Assembly (NCBI RefSeq): GCF_043641075.1 | Contig: NZ_JBHZRC010000002.1 | Location: 496,001-560,000 of the forward strand | Length of the DNA: 64,000 bases | Origin: Bacillus_BD oryzisoli_A | GTDB lineage: Bacteria > Bacillota > Bacilli > Bacillales > Cytobacillaceae | Reading direction: 5' to 3' | In this document: piece after piece, positions 1-9,047 of the stretch | Layout: each line of letters starts with the position of its first letter | Position numbering within the stretch: the stretch's first letter is position 1 | The notes under the pieces: model-generated | What the model was told of the DNA's origin: nothing | Seen by the model: the letters and a program-made list of their open reading frames with translations, nothing else | The model's database searches: none | Made by a program: the position numbers and the translations under genes

Positions 1-467
1 ATGGTTTTGGGTGTTGGAATATGAACCTCAGGGTGATTTAATCCCTTTTTTATCATAAGATCAACACAATGATTAAGAAGTACGGCCGTATTATCTAGGC
101 ATTCTTTATAAAAATAGCGAATATCAGCGAGAGTCGATGTATTCAATGACAAAGCATAGACGGTCATGGCAGCCTGTGCAAGACTATACTTTAAAAGCAC
201 AATGTAATTGTCTATAAAAAGAGGTTTAGCCTGTATATTGACATCATTTTCATCAAACGGTTGTGGAAGGGGTTGACCTGCTTTTTCTAATAAATGCTTA
301 GACTGTATTGATTCTTCTACTGCAAACTTTTCAGCAAGCTTGAGCATTTCAAGGATATCTTCATCTTGTGTAGTCGCAATAAAGTGCCGAGAAGCGTAGA
401 TCCCCATTGTATTGCCTACATAGGAGTTCCAAAGATTTGAAATTTCCGCCGGCGTTAGTCTATCCAT
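1..467 (-). CDS. DUF3231 family protein, 5' part only (runs off the left edge)
   Basis: The first 155 codons of a gene whose 3' end lies outside the window. It starts MDRLTPAEISNLWNSYVGNT, and the ATG (complement of 465-467) is preceded by an AAGGAAG ribosome binding site. The TPAEISNLW-YVGN start, the later REY/RYFYKECLD-type helix and the PxP end of the visible part match the two DUF3231 proteins at 12.5-14.8 kb (compare FTASEIGKLWATYLGN). DUF3231 proteins are ferritin-like helical proteins of unknown function in spore-forming Bacillaceae and usually contain two copies of the domain, so only the first copy is visible here. No function can be assigned. Confidence 0.8.
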   Translation of the reverse strand, partial: MDRLTPAEISNLWNSYVGNTMGIYASRHFIATTQDEDILEMLKLAEKFAVEESIQSKHLLEKAGQPLPQPFDENDVNIQAKPLFIDNYIVLLKYSLAQAAMTVYALSLNTSTLADIRYFYKECLDNTAVLLNHCVDLMIKKGLNHPEVHIPTPKT

Positions 468-595
468 AATATGAAATACTTCCTTTTTAAAATTAATCTT
501 TGCTGTGGTACTCCAAAATATACCTTACGAGAAACATGGAAATAACCTCGTTTTTATGTCAATGTATATTGAACTTTCAAATTTAATTAAAGATT

Positions 596-2323
596 TCACC
601 GTTTCTTCTCCATTTGTTTTTCATGTGCGCGGTTTTGGGCACGTTGACGGTCCTCTTCCACCTCCGTTGACATTTGGACACCATTTGGAACCGTTCTAAA
701 GTCTATTTTCTTCAGCCCGGACTGATCTTTTTCAAGAATAAATGAGGCTCTTGTTGAGATATCTGCTCCCGGCTTCGTCACGTATGGAATAACAAGATAG
801 TCTGTACGCCATTGGTCCGGCGTTACTTGGCAGCGAACATAGCCGCGATAATTGTTAAAGAATGTAATGTGCGGGTTTTCTGCTAGTATTTTCTCCGTAT
901 CGGCACGCCAATCGGATCCGTCCCCGCCTGAAGTAATGGATGTTCCAGCAAACTCTGCTCCAATCATCTGAGATTTGGGATGATTATAGTCTGTTAGTAG
1001 ATTAGCAGCCCAGCTGGAATGAACATCTCCAGTCAAAACGACCAGATTGTTGATATTCTTTTTTGCGGCAAAATCGGTAATGCGCTGACGTGCTGCAGGA
1101 TAACCGTCCCATGAATCCATGTTGAATTTCGGCACATCGCTTGTCCCAACGTTCATCTGCGAGAAGAAAACCTGCTGCGCGATCACATTCCATTTAGATG
1201 TAGAGCTTCCCAAATTCTCAAGCAGCCACTTTTCCTGTTCTGACCCCAGAAGAGTACGATTTGGATTTAATGATTCCACTGAAGGCGGCTTTATTCCATC
1301 GCCATTCGCTTGGTCATCACGGTACTGGCGGGTATCTAGTACAAAAAAGGAAGCTAAATCACCGTAAGAAAAGTGCCGGTACAATTGCATGCCACCTTCA
1401 AAAGGAAGCGAAGATTTGCGAAGCGGCATGTGTTCATAGTAAGCCTGGTAAGCAGCGGCACGTCGCTTAATAAACGCCTCAACAGACTGTCCCTTTTCAG
1501 GGATGATATTTGCATAATTATTTTCCACTTCATGATCATCCCAAGTGACCACCCATGGGAAGGCTGCATGTGCCATTCTCAGGTCGGCATCGGAACGATA
1601 TTGAGCATAGCGGTTCCTGTAGTCTTCAAGTGTCCTGATTTCTGGACCACTATGCGTTCGGACATTTCCAGTAGGCGAAATATATTCGTTTGGACCGTAT
1701 TCATATATGTAATCACCAAGATGGAAAACGAGATCAAGATCTTCATTTGCCATATGCTTATAGGCTGTATAGTAGCCGTGTTCAAACTGCTGGCAGGAAG
1801 CAAAAGCAAATGTCAAGCTTTCAACTCTCGAACCGATTGCTGGAAGCGTTTTTGTTTTTCCAACAGGACTTACCTCATTGCCACATGTAAAACGATAATA
1901 GTACATCGTGTTTGGTTTCAAATCATGTACTTCTACATGAACGGAATGTCCAAGGTCAGGTGAGGCAGGTTCACTGCCACGCTGGATGACGTTATGGAAG
2001 TTCTCATCACTTGCCAGTTCCCAATTTACCGGTACAACATGAGCAGGCATTCCTCCGCCATTTAATGGGTCCGGAGCAAGCCTTGTCCACAATACCACAC
2101 TGTCTGATAATGGGTCCCCCGAGATTACCCCAAGCGTAAATGGATAGTTGCGGAATGTCGGTGCGGCCTCGACCTTAAATCCACTTAAGGACTGGGCGAT
2201 CACAAAACCGAGTGAAGCCCCTGCAATTTTACTGACCCCTTGAAGAAAGCTGCGGCGATCAAGCTTCTTATTCAAGTTTTCTTCATTGAATTTCTTGATC
2301 AATTCATCTAGATGTCTGCTCAT
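596..2323 (-). CDS. phoD: Alkaline phosphatase D (PhoD), Tat-exported
   Basis: A secreted phosphodiesterase/phosphatase of the PhoD family, which releases phosphate from phosphate diesters such as teichoic acid outside the cell, usually with Fe3+/Ca2+ in the active site. The 575-residue length matches the family. Residues 23-29 carry the twin-arginine motif RRSFLQG, followed by a hydrophobic stretch and an ALA-like cleavage region near VEA. The N-terminal PhoD_N fibronectin-like domain (TLGVISGDPLSDSVVLWTRL) is followed by the metallophosphatase core with FASCQ, HLGDYIYE, WDDHEVENNY and LTGDVHSSW. The C-terminus ends in a charged tail rich in E, R and K. The ATG has an AAGGAAA ribosome binding site. 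No Tat translocase gene is adjacent; phosphate-starvation control (PhoP) is usual for the family, but I did not identify a Pho box. Confidence 0.95.
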   Translation of the reverse strand: MSRHLDELIKKFNEENLNKKLDRRSFLQGVSKIAGASLGFVIAQSLSGFKVEAAPTFRNYPFTLGVISGDPLSDSVVLWTRLAPDPLNGGGMPAHVVPVNWELASDENFHNVIQRGSEPASPDLGHSVHVEVHDLKPNTMYYYRFTCGNEVSPVGKTKTLPAIGSRVESLTFAFASCQQFEHGYYTAYKHMANEDLDLVFHLGDYIYEYGPNEYISPTGNVRTHSGPEIRTLEDYRNRYAQYRSDADLRMAHAAFPWVVTWDDHEVENNYANIIPEKGQSVEAFIKRRAAAYQAYYEHMPLRKSSLPFEGGMQLYRHFSYGDLASFFVLDTRQYRDDQANGDGIKPPSVESLNPNRTLLGSEQEKWLLENLGSSTSKWNVIAQQVFFSQMNVGTSDVPKFNMDSWDGYPAARQRITDFAAKKNINNLVVLTGDVHSSWAANLLTDYNHPKSQMIGAEFAGTSITSGGDGSDWRADTEKILAENPHITFFNNYRGYVRCQVTPDQWRTDYLVIPYVTKPGADISTRASFILEKDQSGLKKIDFRTVPNGVQMSTEVEEDRQRAQNRAHEKQMEKKR

Positions 2324-2396
2324 TGTGATTTTTTTCCTTTTTTATTACTATTTTCTTTGTGGAAAAATTATATACGGAAAGCGTTGCGGAAAAAAA

Positions 2397-2435
2397 GTGC
2401 CAGGCACCTTCCAAAAAGTAGAAGGTGCCTGGCAC
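2397..2435 (-). terminator. GGTGCCAGGCACC-type palindrome acting as a terminator
   Basis: Perfect 15-bp arms (2397-2411 and 2421-2435, GTGCCAGGCACCTTC and its complement) flank a 9-base loop. On the minus strand, seven T residues follow the hairpin directly, as in an intrinsic terminator, just downstream of the acetyltransferase gene. The arm itself contains the smaller palindrome GGTGCCAGGCACC, which recurs in at least five other intergenic positions in this window. Confidence 0.75.
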
Positions 2436-2712
2436 CAATTAGTCTCTTTAATTGTTTTGGAAAACCATCAGAATTTCATTGTTTTCCCCTAATTCCCCAT
2501 AATTTTTAAATCCATAACGCTGGCACCAATTAGTCTCTTTAATTGTTTTGGAAAACCATCAGAATTTCATTGTTTTCCCCTAATTCCCCATAATTTNNNN
2601 NNNNNNNNNNNNNNNNNNNNNNNNNNNNNNNNNNNNNNNNNNNNNNNNNNNNNNNNNNNNNNNNNNNNNNNNNNNNNNNNNNNNNNNNNNNNNNNNTTAA
2701 ATCCATAACGCT
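2431..2712. repeat. 91-bp exact tandem duplication interrupted by the assembly gap
   Basis: 2431-2521 is repeated at 2522-2596 (75 bases) and completed by the 16 bases right after the gap (2697-2712). The second copy adds up to exactly 91 bases if the N run is removed. The repeated segment contains the last codons of the acetyltransferase gene. The simplest reading is that two contig ends were joined incorrectly around one true copy. Confidence 0.85.
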
Positions 2713-3160
2713 CAAAGTATTGTACGTTCTCTTCCGTTTCTGCCCATAAGCAGATAGGAGAATTGATTTTTTTTGATACATCCATTACCTTCTGCATAAT
2801 CTTAAACCCTTCGCCTTTTTGCATCGAATGAAGATTTAGGATTTCTAGAATAAGATCATGACCCTCAAACAATGGCTTTAAATTCTCATTAGGTCGATTA
2901 AATCCTATCACTAAGGCAGCCTTTAAATTTTGCTTTAATAAAATTAATCCATTCCCCTTTGGAAGCAAGGCTAAATAAAAGTTGAACTCTGTTTGTTTGT
3001 CAACCCATTTCAAATATTGCTTTGCTTTTTCATCTGCCTTTTTATCTTTCTCCAAGGCTGAAATTTCAGCTAATAGAGTTTGCTTGGATTGAGGATGCAT
3101 GCGCTTAATATTTTCAGTAAAAAGCTCATTCTGCAAATTTTCTATTTCTGATGTGTTCAT
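2539..3160 (-). CDS. GNAT-like N-acetyltransferase, interrupted by the assembly gap
   Basis: The start MNTSEIENLQNELF has an AAGGAG ribosome binding site. The visible part has the C-terminal layout of a GNAT acetyltransferase: KAALVIGFNRPNE, then LILEILNLHSMQKGEGFKIMQKVMDV in the acetyl-CoA binding position (motif A variant), then ICLWAETEENVQYFERYGF, the motif B region. The gap falls immediately after ERYGF. Reading across it as a zero-length gap gives the end KNYGELGENNEILMVFQNN and a protein of about 174 residues, normal for a stand-alone GNAT. As printed, the frame through the N run does not reach the right stop, so automatic annotation will probably call it partial. Substrate unknown. 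Confidence 0.7.
2597..2696. other. Assembly gap (100 N)
   Basis: A run of exactly 100 N, the conventional placeholder for a gap of unknown size. Comparison with the copy at 2431-2521 suggests that the real gap length is zero: three T residues before and two after restore the five-T run present in the other copy. Confidence 0.98.
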
Positions 3161-3330
3161 GTTTCTTTCTCCTTTTTTAGGCTTTCAACTTAATAAGCAT
3201 ATCCTCAATTTCTCGCTTTTTCTACTCTTATGTTTGTTTTGGGGAGCCGGATGGACGGGCTCACCAAAGATAATGAAAATAGGCGGAGATTTTTCTATTA
3301 TACTGCATAGTATAACTCGGATTGGAGTAT

Positions 3331-3466
3331 GTAAGCGGAGGTTTTCCGATTAAGCAAAGTAAAATGACCCATTTTACTTTTTTCGAGTCAATAGTCGGAA
3401 TCCTTCCGTCTATTTCAGCTATTTTTCAGTGCTATTTCCTAATTTAGAGAAATTTCTCCGCTTATC
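3331..3466. repeat. Dispersed intergenic repeat, copy 1 (about 135 bp)
   Basis: This segment begins GTAAGCGGAGGTTTTCCG and ends CTCCGCTTATC, and is nearly identical to 16242-16376. Related, more diverged sequence lies at 54829-55016 and 27838-27960. It has palindromic parts (for example GAGAAATTTCTC) and no open reading frame. It occupies most of the 357-base space between the acetyltransferase and the polymerase gene. Confidence 0.75.
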
Positions 3467-3517
3467 TGATGTTACGATGATCCATAAAAAACCCAGTGGG
3501 CCTGTCCCCTTAGTACT

Positions 3518-4588
3518 TTAAAATAAACTCAATTGAATATAATTTGTATCTTTAAAATTACTTAAACGAACACCAAACAAAATTAACGGATCCTCGCTTA
3601 GGTGATCATCATAAAGCTTCTCTACAATGGTATATAGTAAATCTGGATCGTGTGTAGCCTCTTCAACAGTAATGCTTTTAGAATGACTACCTTCTCCTCT
3701 GTTTGTTTTATATACGATTGCAATGGTACCTGCTCTTAACCTTTTATGTTTTAGTCTAGCACATAATGACTCAATCATATTTTTTGCCAGGCTCATCAAA
3801 AATTCAGGATCCGAAGTTGGTTGTGAAAATGTTCTTTCTTTTCCAATGGTCTTATCTCCCTTTTCTCGTTCTGCATGAACCTGATCCGATCCTTGCCCTA
3901 ATGCTGCCTTTTGGAGCCACTCTCCCCTTTTTCCAAGAATTAGTTTTAATTGGAGAGGATCAGCCTTTGCAAGATCTCCTATAGTAAATAGATTGTATTT
4001 ATTTAATTTCTCTTCCGTTTTTAAGCCACAACCATGTAATTTGCTTAACTTCTGTGGATGAAAATAGGAACAAAACTGCAATTGTCCTAAATGGACATAA
4101 CCAAAAGGCTTTTTAATATCGGCTGCCATTTTGGCTACCGTTTTGGTATTACTGCAGCCAATACTACAGCCGAGTCTTAATTTAGTCCATAGAGTCCTTT
4201 GAATGTACATCGCTATTGCTCTTGGTGATGTGCCTTTTTCTACTCTCTCGGTTATATCTACATACGCTTCGTCAATGCTAGCTGTTTCCGTTGGCCCAAT
4301 TAAACGTAAAAATTCCATTATTTTTTTTGAATAACTACTATATAAAGGATGATTACGCTCAACAATGATAGCCTCTGGACACTTTTTCAGGGCCTCGTAC
4401 ACCGTCATGGTCGTATAAACACCCTTGTCTTTAGCTTCATAACTAGCTGCAATGACCATTCCCTTTGTTCTATTGTTAGGAATCCCTCCAACTATGATAG
4501 GTTTCCCAAGTAATGATGGATCCTCAGCTTGATGAACACTCGCAAAAAAAGAGTTCATATCTACAAGGAGAATAGTTTTTCTAGACAT
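3518..4588 (-). CDS. dinB: DNA polymerase IV, Y-family translesion polymerase
   Basis: An error-prone polymerase that copies past damaged bases. The chosen start MSRKTILLVDMNSFFASVHQ gives 356 residues, close to E. coli DinB; its ATG has an AAAGGAG ribosome binding site, unlike the in-frame ATG 16 codons upstream. Seen in order: the catalytic palm motif DMNSFFASV, YEAKDKGVYTTM in the fingers, the second catalytic motif SIDEAYVD near residue 107, SIGCSNTKTVAKMAAD, a helix-hairpin-helix thumb (KLHGCGLKTEEKL), and the little-finger domain. The extreme C-terminus QLSLF is a sliding-clamp binding motif. No LexA/DinR box is visible upstream. It may be either of the two Y-family polymerases usual in Bacillus; the compact size favours the Pol IV group. 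Confidence 0.9.
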   Translation of the reverse strand: MSRKTILLVDMNSFFASVHQAEDPSLLGKPIIVGGIPNNRTKGMVIAASYEAKDKGVYTTMTVYEALKKCPEAIIVERNHPLYSSYSKKIMEFLRLIGPTETASIDEAYVDITERVEKGTSPRAIAMYIQRTLWTKLRLGCSIGCSNTKTVAKMAADIKKPFGYVHLGQLQFCSYFHPQKLSKLHGCGLKTEEKLNKYNLFTIGDLAKADPLQLKLILGKRGEWLQKAALGQGSDQVHAEREKGDKTIGKERTFSQPTSDPEFLMSLAKNMIESLCARLKHKRLRAGTIAIVYKTNRGEGSHSKSITVEEATHDPDLLYTIVEKLYDDHLSEDPLILFGVRLSNFKDTNYIQLSLF

Positions 4589-4652
4589 AAAGGAACTCCT
4601 TTGAATGAATAAAACCTTAACACTGTCACAAATCAAAAAATACCAAAATAAA

Positions 4653-4688
4653 ATCCACCCAAATCCCTGTGGTAGACTTCGGGTGGAT
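4653..4688 (-). terminator. Possible terminator between quinone reductase and dinB
   Basis: Eight-base arms ATCCACCC (4653-4660) and GGGTGGAT (4681-4688) with a 20-base loop. On the minus strand the hairpin is followed by TTTATTTT. It lies 290 bases downstream of the quinone reductase stop. The long loop makes this call weak. The rest of 4689-4978 shows no gene. Confidence 0.35.
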
Positions 4689-4978
4689 CACCTATATCCC
4701 ACAATGGCCAATGCGTCACTGCTACATACATTATAACCAAAAAAGGTGTTATATTTCTCCTACTTAGTTTCACCATGATCTTTTATCATATAAATTTTCC
4801 CTAAATCTCAGATGTTGAGGAAATGTTGCAGGGGTGTCTAATGGGTGAAATGTTTTGAGGAAGAACTCAATAATAGGTTCTTCGTCAATGGTTTTGGCGT
4901 TGTTAACGATAACTTCCTTAAAAATGATTGCCTTATACTAAAAGATATCGAATAAACGCTTTAAATTATATAGAATAA

Positions 4979-5956
4979 TTAGTCAATACTTAAAACAATT
5001 TTACCATTTCCAATACCTTTTGCTAGCTCTTCAAAGCCCTGCGACGCTTTCTGTAATGACAAAGTTGTACCAATAATCGGACGAAGCGCACCGCTTGTTA
5101 GCATATCAATGACACCGTGAATGCTTTCTTCATATTCATCTTGCCGTGCGTTCCAAAGGGCTGTTCCTAAAATATCACATTCCTTTTGCATGGCAAGTCG
5201 TGGATTTATTTCTATTGAACCGCGATTTCCAATAATTACAATTTTACCAAATGATGAAATCAGCTTTAAATCTGTTTCTAAATTAACATTTGCTAAAAAC
5301 TCAATAATTACATCAGGTCCATGGCCATCTGTTAAGGCTAGCACATCTTTAATCGTGGCTTCTTTCACATGATCAATGACAACATCTGCGCCCGCTTGCT
5401 CAACCATTTTTTTACCCTCTGGCTTACTTGCTGTTCCAATCACTTTAGCACCGTGGGCTTTTGCCATTTGTACAGCCTGTAATCCAACCCCACCACTAGC
5501 GCCATGAACAAGAACGATTTGACCGGGCTTCAAGTTTGCACGTTGGAATAATGCACGATAGGCAGTCAATGCCGGTATTCCTAATGCCGCACCTTGTTCA
5601 AAAGATACATGGTCTGGCAATGGATAAACGTTCGTTTTATCACATACTACTTTTTGAGCAAATGTGCCCGTACTATAACTCCCATTTAAGGTCGCAATAA
5701 ATACTCGATCACCAACACGTACATTTGAGACTTCCTCTCCAATCGCTTCCACTATCCCTGCACCGTCTACCCCTGGAGTATAAGGTAACTGAGGGATAGT
5801 CGCATATGTACCTGTTAATGTATAGGCATCAGCCGGATTAACACCCGCTGCGTATAAACGAACACATACCTCTCCCTTTCCTGCAACAACATCCTCAACC
5901 TCTGTATATACTAATTTTTCAGGTCCACCAAACTCTGTAACTTGAATTGCTTTCAT
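4979..5956 (-). CDS. NADPH:quinone reductase-like, zinc-free medium-chain dehydrogenase
   Basis: A cytosolic member of the MDR superfamily, quinone-oxidoreductase branch: it transfers hydride from NADPH to quinones or enones. The 325-residue length is typical. The N-terminal GroES-like domain starts MKAIQVTEFGGPEKL, includes GVNPADAYTLTGTY and PYTPGVDGAGIVEAIG, and lacks the zinc-ligand set of true alcohol dehydrogenases. The Rossmann domain has VLVHGASGGVGLQAVQMAKA near residues 145-165, with GTAS downstream that suits NADPH. The ATG is preceded by AGGGGAG. It stands as a single gene. Substrate cannot be read from the sequence. Confidence 0.85.
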   Translation of the reverse strand: MKAIQVTEFGGPEKLVYTEVEDVVAGKGEVCVRLYAAGVNPADAYTLTGTYATIPQLPYTPGVDGAGIVEAIGEEVSNVRVGDRVFIATLNGSYSTGTFAQKVVCDKTNVYPLPDHVSFEQGAALGIPALTAYRALFQRANLKPGQIVLVHGASGGVGLQAVQMAKAHGAKVIGTASKPEGKKMVEQAGADVVIDHVKEATIKDVLALTDGHGPDVIIEFLANVNLETDLKLISSFGKIVIIGNRGSIEINPRLAMQKECDILGTALWNARQDEYEESIHGVIDMLTSGALRPIIGTTLSLQKASQGFEELAKGIGNGKIVLSID

Positions 5957-6067
5957 TTTATCTCCCCTAAAAAATGCATTATTAGTAGAATTATACCATT
6001 GCTAATTTGTAAAATATCAAATTTTATATAAATTTCCACCATATCTATTTATCCGGTCTAGTACAAA

Positions 6068-6103
6068 AACAAAACTCTCTCCCAAACGAATTAGGAGAGA
6101 GTT
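6068..6103 (-). terminator. Intrinsic terminator of the luciferase-like monooxygenase gene
   Basis: Perfect 10-base arms AACTCTCTCC (6073-6082) and GGAGAGAGTT (6094-6103). On the minus strand the stem is followed by TTTGTTTTT. It sits 73 bases after the stop of the gene at 6177-7184. Confidence 0.75.
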
Positions 6104-6176
6104 CGCTTGATTCTTTCTTAACTACAGAAGTTACGCGAATTCATAAAAAAATCCAGTGAACCCGTCCCCCTGGTCG

Positions 6177-7184
6177 TTACCCAAATATTTCTGCCACGAG
6201 CCGGTGGGAGTAGAGTCGGGCGTGGTGGTCATAGACCATTGTGCTCACCATTATCTCATCGGCTTTTGTCTCATCTAAAAAGGCTTTCAGCTTATTCTTT
6301 ACGTTTGTCGGATTTCCGATGATTGTTGAGCCTAATTGTTTGTCTAAAATCGCTTTTTCATACGGGCTCATCATCTCATCCAAATTCTTTACTGGCGGTT
6401 GTAATTGTGATGGTGTGTTTCTTATCATGTTTAAAAAGGTCTGTTTGATGGAAGTGGCAAGAAATTCAGCTTCCTCATCCGTATCCGCCGCGATGACGTT
6501 GACTGCCACCATTGCATAAGGCTCCTTATAATCCTCAGATGGTTGGAAGTTCTCGTAATACAATTTCAGGGCTGGCAGTGTGTTTTCAGGTGAAAAATGA
6601 CTGGCGAAAGCAAACGGCATCCCGAGCTGTGCCGATAATCGGGCACTGAACCCACTTGAACCTAACAGCCAAATCGGGATCTTTGCTCCTTCACCAGGAA
6701 TTGCTCGTATCGCTCCCGAACCTTGGAAATAGGCATGCAGCTGTTCTAATTGTTGTGGGAAATCATCGCCATTGGCGTAGTTTGCTCCACGAAGGGCTTG
6801 GGCTGTTCGTTGATCCGTTCCCGGTGCACGCCCTAAGCCTAAATCAATTCGGCCTGGAAACATCGCTTCGAGAGTTCCGAATTGCTCCGCGATAACCAAT
6901 GGTGAATGGTTTGGAAGCATGATTCCACCGGATCCTACACGGATCGTTGAAGTATGTGCCGCTACATGGCCGATTACTAAGGATGTCGCCGAGCTTGCAA
7001 TGCCTGGCATATTATGGTGCTCCGCTAACCAGTATCGTTTATAGCCTAATTTTTCCGTTAACTGAGCTAACTCTATCGAATGCTGGAAGGATTGGCTAGG
7101 CGTGCCTCCTTGCACGACGGGTGCAAGGTCAAGGACGGAAAAGGATATGTCGTTGATGGATTTTGTCGGTCTAGTAATTGGCAT
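6177..7184 (-). CDS. LLM-class flavin-dependent oxidoreductase
   Basis: A luciferase-like TIM-barrel monooxygenase that uses FMNH2 supplied by a reductase; the natural substrate is unknown. The start MPITRPTKSINDISFSVLDL gives 335 residues, close to the B. subtilis YwcH/YvbT-type proteins it resembles, and has an AAGAAG-type ribosome binding site. An in-frame ATG 21 codons earlier is less likely. Conserved segments seen: LAPVVQGGTP, GYKRYWLAEHHNMPGIASSA near residue 50, RVGSGGIMLPNHSPLVIAEQ, FPGRIDLGLGRAPGTD and PIWLLGSSGFSARLSAQLG. It is a monocistronic gene with its own terminator. Confidence 0.88.
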   Translation of the reverse strand: MPITRPTKSINDISFSVLDLAPVVQGGTPSQSFQHSIELAQLTEKLGYKRYWLAEHHNMPGIASSATSLVIGHVAAHTSTIRVGSGGIMLPNHSPLVIAEQFGTLEAMFPGRIDLGLGRAPGTDQRTAQALRGANYANGDDFPQQLEQLHAYFQGSGAIRAIPGEGAKIPIWLLGSSGFSARLSAQLGMPFAFASHFSPENTLPALKLYYENFQPSEDYKEPYAMVAVNVIAADTDEEAEFLATSIKQTFLNMIRNTPSQLQPPVKNLDEMMSPYEKAILDKQLGSTIIGNPTNVKNKLKAFLDETKADEIMVSTMVYDHHARLYSHRLVAEIFG

Positions 7185-7499
7185 GAAATATCCACTTCTT
7201 TCTTTTTCGTTTAATTGTTTGGTAGGTTTCGTAGTTATTCGACCCACATATGTAATATGTTTTTATCCTAACAGGAAAAATAAATGATTTAAATTAATGT
7301 GCCTTCGCACACTCCTTTTTAGATCACATATGCAGATTTAGACTAATGTATCGGAAGGATTGTTTTACATTCAGAAGCCTCCCCCTATCCTCTGCCACAC
7401 TAATAGCTTTTCAATTAGTTGCGAAAAAATCCCGCAATCGGTATCATTTTGACTAAGATCAGCATACATAACTATTTTTTACAAAGAAAGGAAAAAATT

Positions 7500-8090
7500 A
7501 TGACAAAATTACCTCCATGACAATTCGAAACAGAGAAATGGCCTGTTTTACATCAAGGGGACGTGTATGAGTTTAACGAAGAAACATGGAAATTTAAACT
7601 GTTTGGCGAAGTAGAAGAAGAGAAAACCTTCACTTACTCCGAAGTGATGGATTTACCCAAGACAATTTCTACGATTGACATGCACTGTGTGACAACATGG
7701 TCCAAATTTGGAATGGCGTTTGAAGGCATTACGCTGCGGGAGTTCGTCAACCTAGTAAAGCTTCGGCCGGATGTCCAATATGTGAAGATATTCGGCTACT
7801 ATAATGGAGACCCGTTTGGTTACTCAGCAAATTTACCATTGAAGGATTTAATGGGAGATGATGCGTTGTTCGTGTATCGCTATAAGGATGTCAATCAGGA
7901 GCAATGGTCGGAGATCACACCAAAGCATGGCTATCCATTACGATTTATCCCCCCTGCCTCCTTTTATCTATGGAAGGGTTCGAAATGGGCTACTGGCATT
8001 CAATTCATGAAGGACGATGAAGCGGGATTTTGGGAGGAGCTGGGCTATTCTATGACGGCAAATCCATTTAAGGAAGAGCGGTATCGATAA
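7500..8090 (+). pseudogene. Molybdopterin-dependent (sulfite oxidase-like) oxidoreductase with an in-frame TGA at codon 7
   Basis: Members of this family bind the molybdenum cofactor in a sulfite-oxidase fold. The reading frame from ATG 7500 (AAAGGA ribosome binding site eight bases away) gives MTKLPP, then TGA at 7518-7520, then QFETEKWPVLHQGDVYEF and 175 more intact residues. Family members such as YuiH carry a conserved L/VPPGQ...FPVLH start, so the TGA sits exactly where GGA (Gly) is expected. Downstream, DMHCVTTWSKF holds the cofactor-binding cysteine, followed by GYYNGDPFGYSANLPL and HGYPLRFIPPASFYLWKGSKW, all normal. Translation could restart at GTG 7563, which would remove only the N-terminal strand. 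A sequencing error is also possible. The MOSC gene downstream is also molybdenum-related. Confidence 0.75.
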
Positions 8091-8180
8091 AGAACATTGC
8101 TTTATATGAAGTTTTACTTTTTTGAAAAAAGAAATCCTTTTCAACTAACACTAGTACTGTCAAAGTGAGGTACATTCAAA

Positions 8181-8813
8181 TTGAATCGAAAAATTATCCA
8201 TTTATCTATTGGAAAACCAAAGGAATACCATTGGAATAACAAGAAGGAATTTTCTGCCATAGGAAAATCGGCTGTACCATCCTTTAAGGTGGAAAAATCT
8301 ATCATTGCTGGGGATGATGTGGCCAATCACCAATTTCACGGGGGACCAGACCGTGTAGTCTGCTTGTATCCATACGAGCATTACTCCTATTGGGAAGAGG
8401 TCTTTCAAAAGAAGTTTACTCTACCGGCTTTTGGTGAAAATATTACGGCAACAGGGATGACGGAGGAACAGGTTTGTATTGGTGACATTTATAAAATAGG
8501 AGATACGATTCTTCAGATCACACAAGGAAGGGTACCTTGTGTAACAATCTCTGATTATAACGAGGAAAAACAGCTGCTACAGAAAGTGTTTGAAACGTCT
8601 CTAACGGGCTACTTTTTTCGAGTATTGGAAGAGGGAGAAATTAGGGTCGATTCGGAAATCACGCTTTTGGAAAAGCACGCAAAGGAAATAACCGTTTCCT
8701 TTGCTACACACATTCTTTTTCATCAAAAAGAAGAGAAAGCATCGATTGAAAAAATATTGACCGTTGATGCCCTTGCCGAGGACTGGCGGAATAGATTCTT
8801 AAAATTGTTATGA
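8181..8813 (+). CDS. MOSC domain-containing protein (YiiM/YflK type)
   Basis: MOSC domains are found in molybdenum-cofactor sulfurases and in stand-alone proteins of mARC/YiiM type that reduce N-hydroxylated compounds. The TTG start gives MNRKIIHLSIGKPKEYHWNN and is supported by AGTGAGG ten bases upstream. Seen: FHGGPDRVVCLYPYEHYSYW (residues about 55-74), FGENITATGMTEEQVCIGDIYKIG, and QGRVPCVTI with the conserved cysteine of the cofactor site. The C-terminal 50 residues form the small helical 3-alpha domain of the YiiM group. It is 90 bases downstream of the molybdopterin oxidoreductase in the same orientation, which supports a shared molybdenum-dependent role. Confidence 0.88.
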   Translation: MNRKIIHLSIGKPKEYHWNNKKEFSAIGKSAVPSFKVEKSIIAGDDVANHQFHGGPDRVVCLYPYEHYSYWEEVFQKKFTLPAFGENITATGMTEEQVCIGDIYKIGDTILQITQGRVPCVTISDYNEEKQLLQKVFETSLTGYFFRVLEEGEIRVDSEITLLEKHAKEITVSFATHILFHQKEEKASIEKILTVDALAEDWRNRFLKLL

Positions 8814-8838
8814 GTTTGCGAAGTCTCTGGATCACACT

Positions 8839-8868
8839 AAAGCCTAGCCTAAAAAGCTAGGTTTTTTT
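8839..8868 (+). terminator. Intrinsic terminator after the MOSC gene
   Basis: Stem CCTAGC (8843-8848) with GCTAGG (8856-8861), extended by A/T pairs with one bulge, followed by seven T residues. It ends the molybdenum-related transcript. Confidence 0.75.
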
Positions 8869-9047
8869 GTATAGCGTATTGGACTGCTGCACACTTCTTT
8901 AAAAGAAGAGTTTGCCATAGTACCTGGTCCCCCTCTAATCGGGAAAAATAAATGACAATGGATATAGTCAGTCAAAAAGGGAAACGATACAGAAAAAGCC
9001 TCTGCTACAGTAAACCTCCAGATTAAGAGATGTAAAGGTGGAAGATT

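Noticed and set aside
1373..1963. 196-codon plus-strand open frame inside phoD
   Set aside because: It is antisense to the well-conserved catalytic core of PhoD and has no family resemblance or ribosome binding site.
7518..7520. TGA as a selenocysteine codon
   Set aside because: Family members have glycine here, the catalytic cysteine is elsewhere (HCVT), and no selenocysteine insertion element or sel genes were seen.
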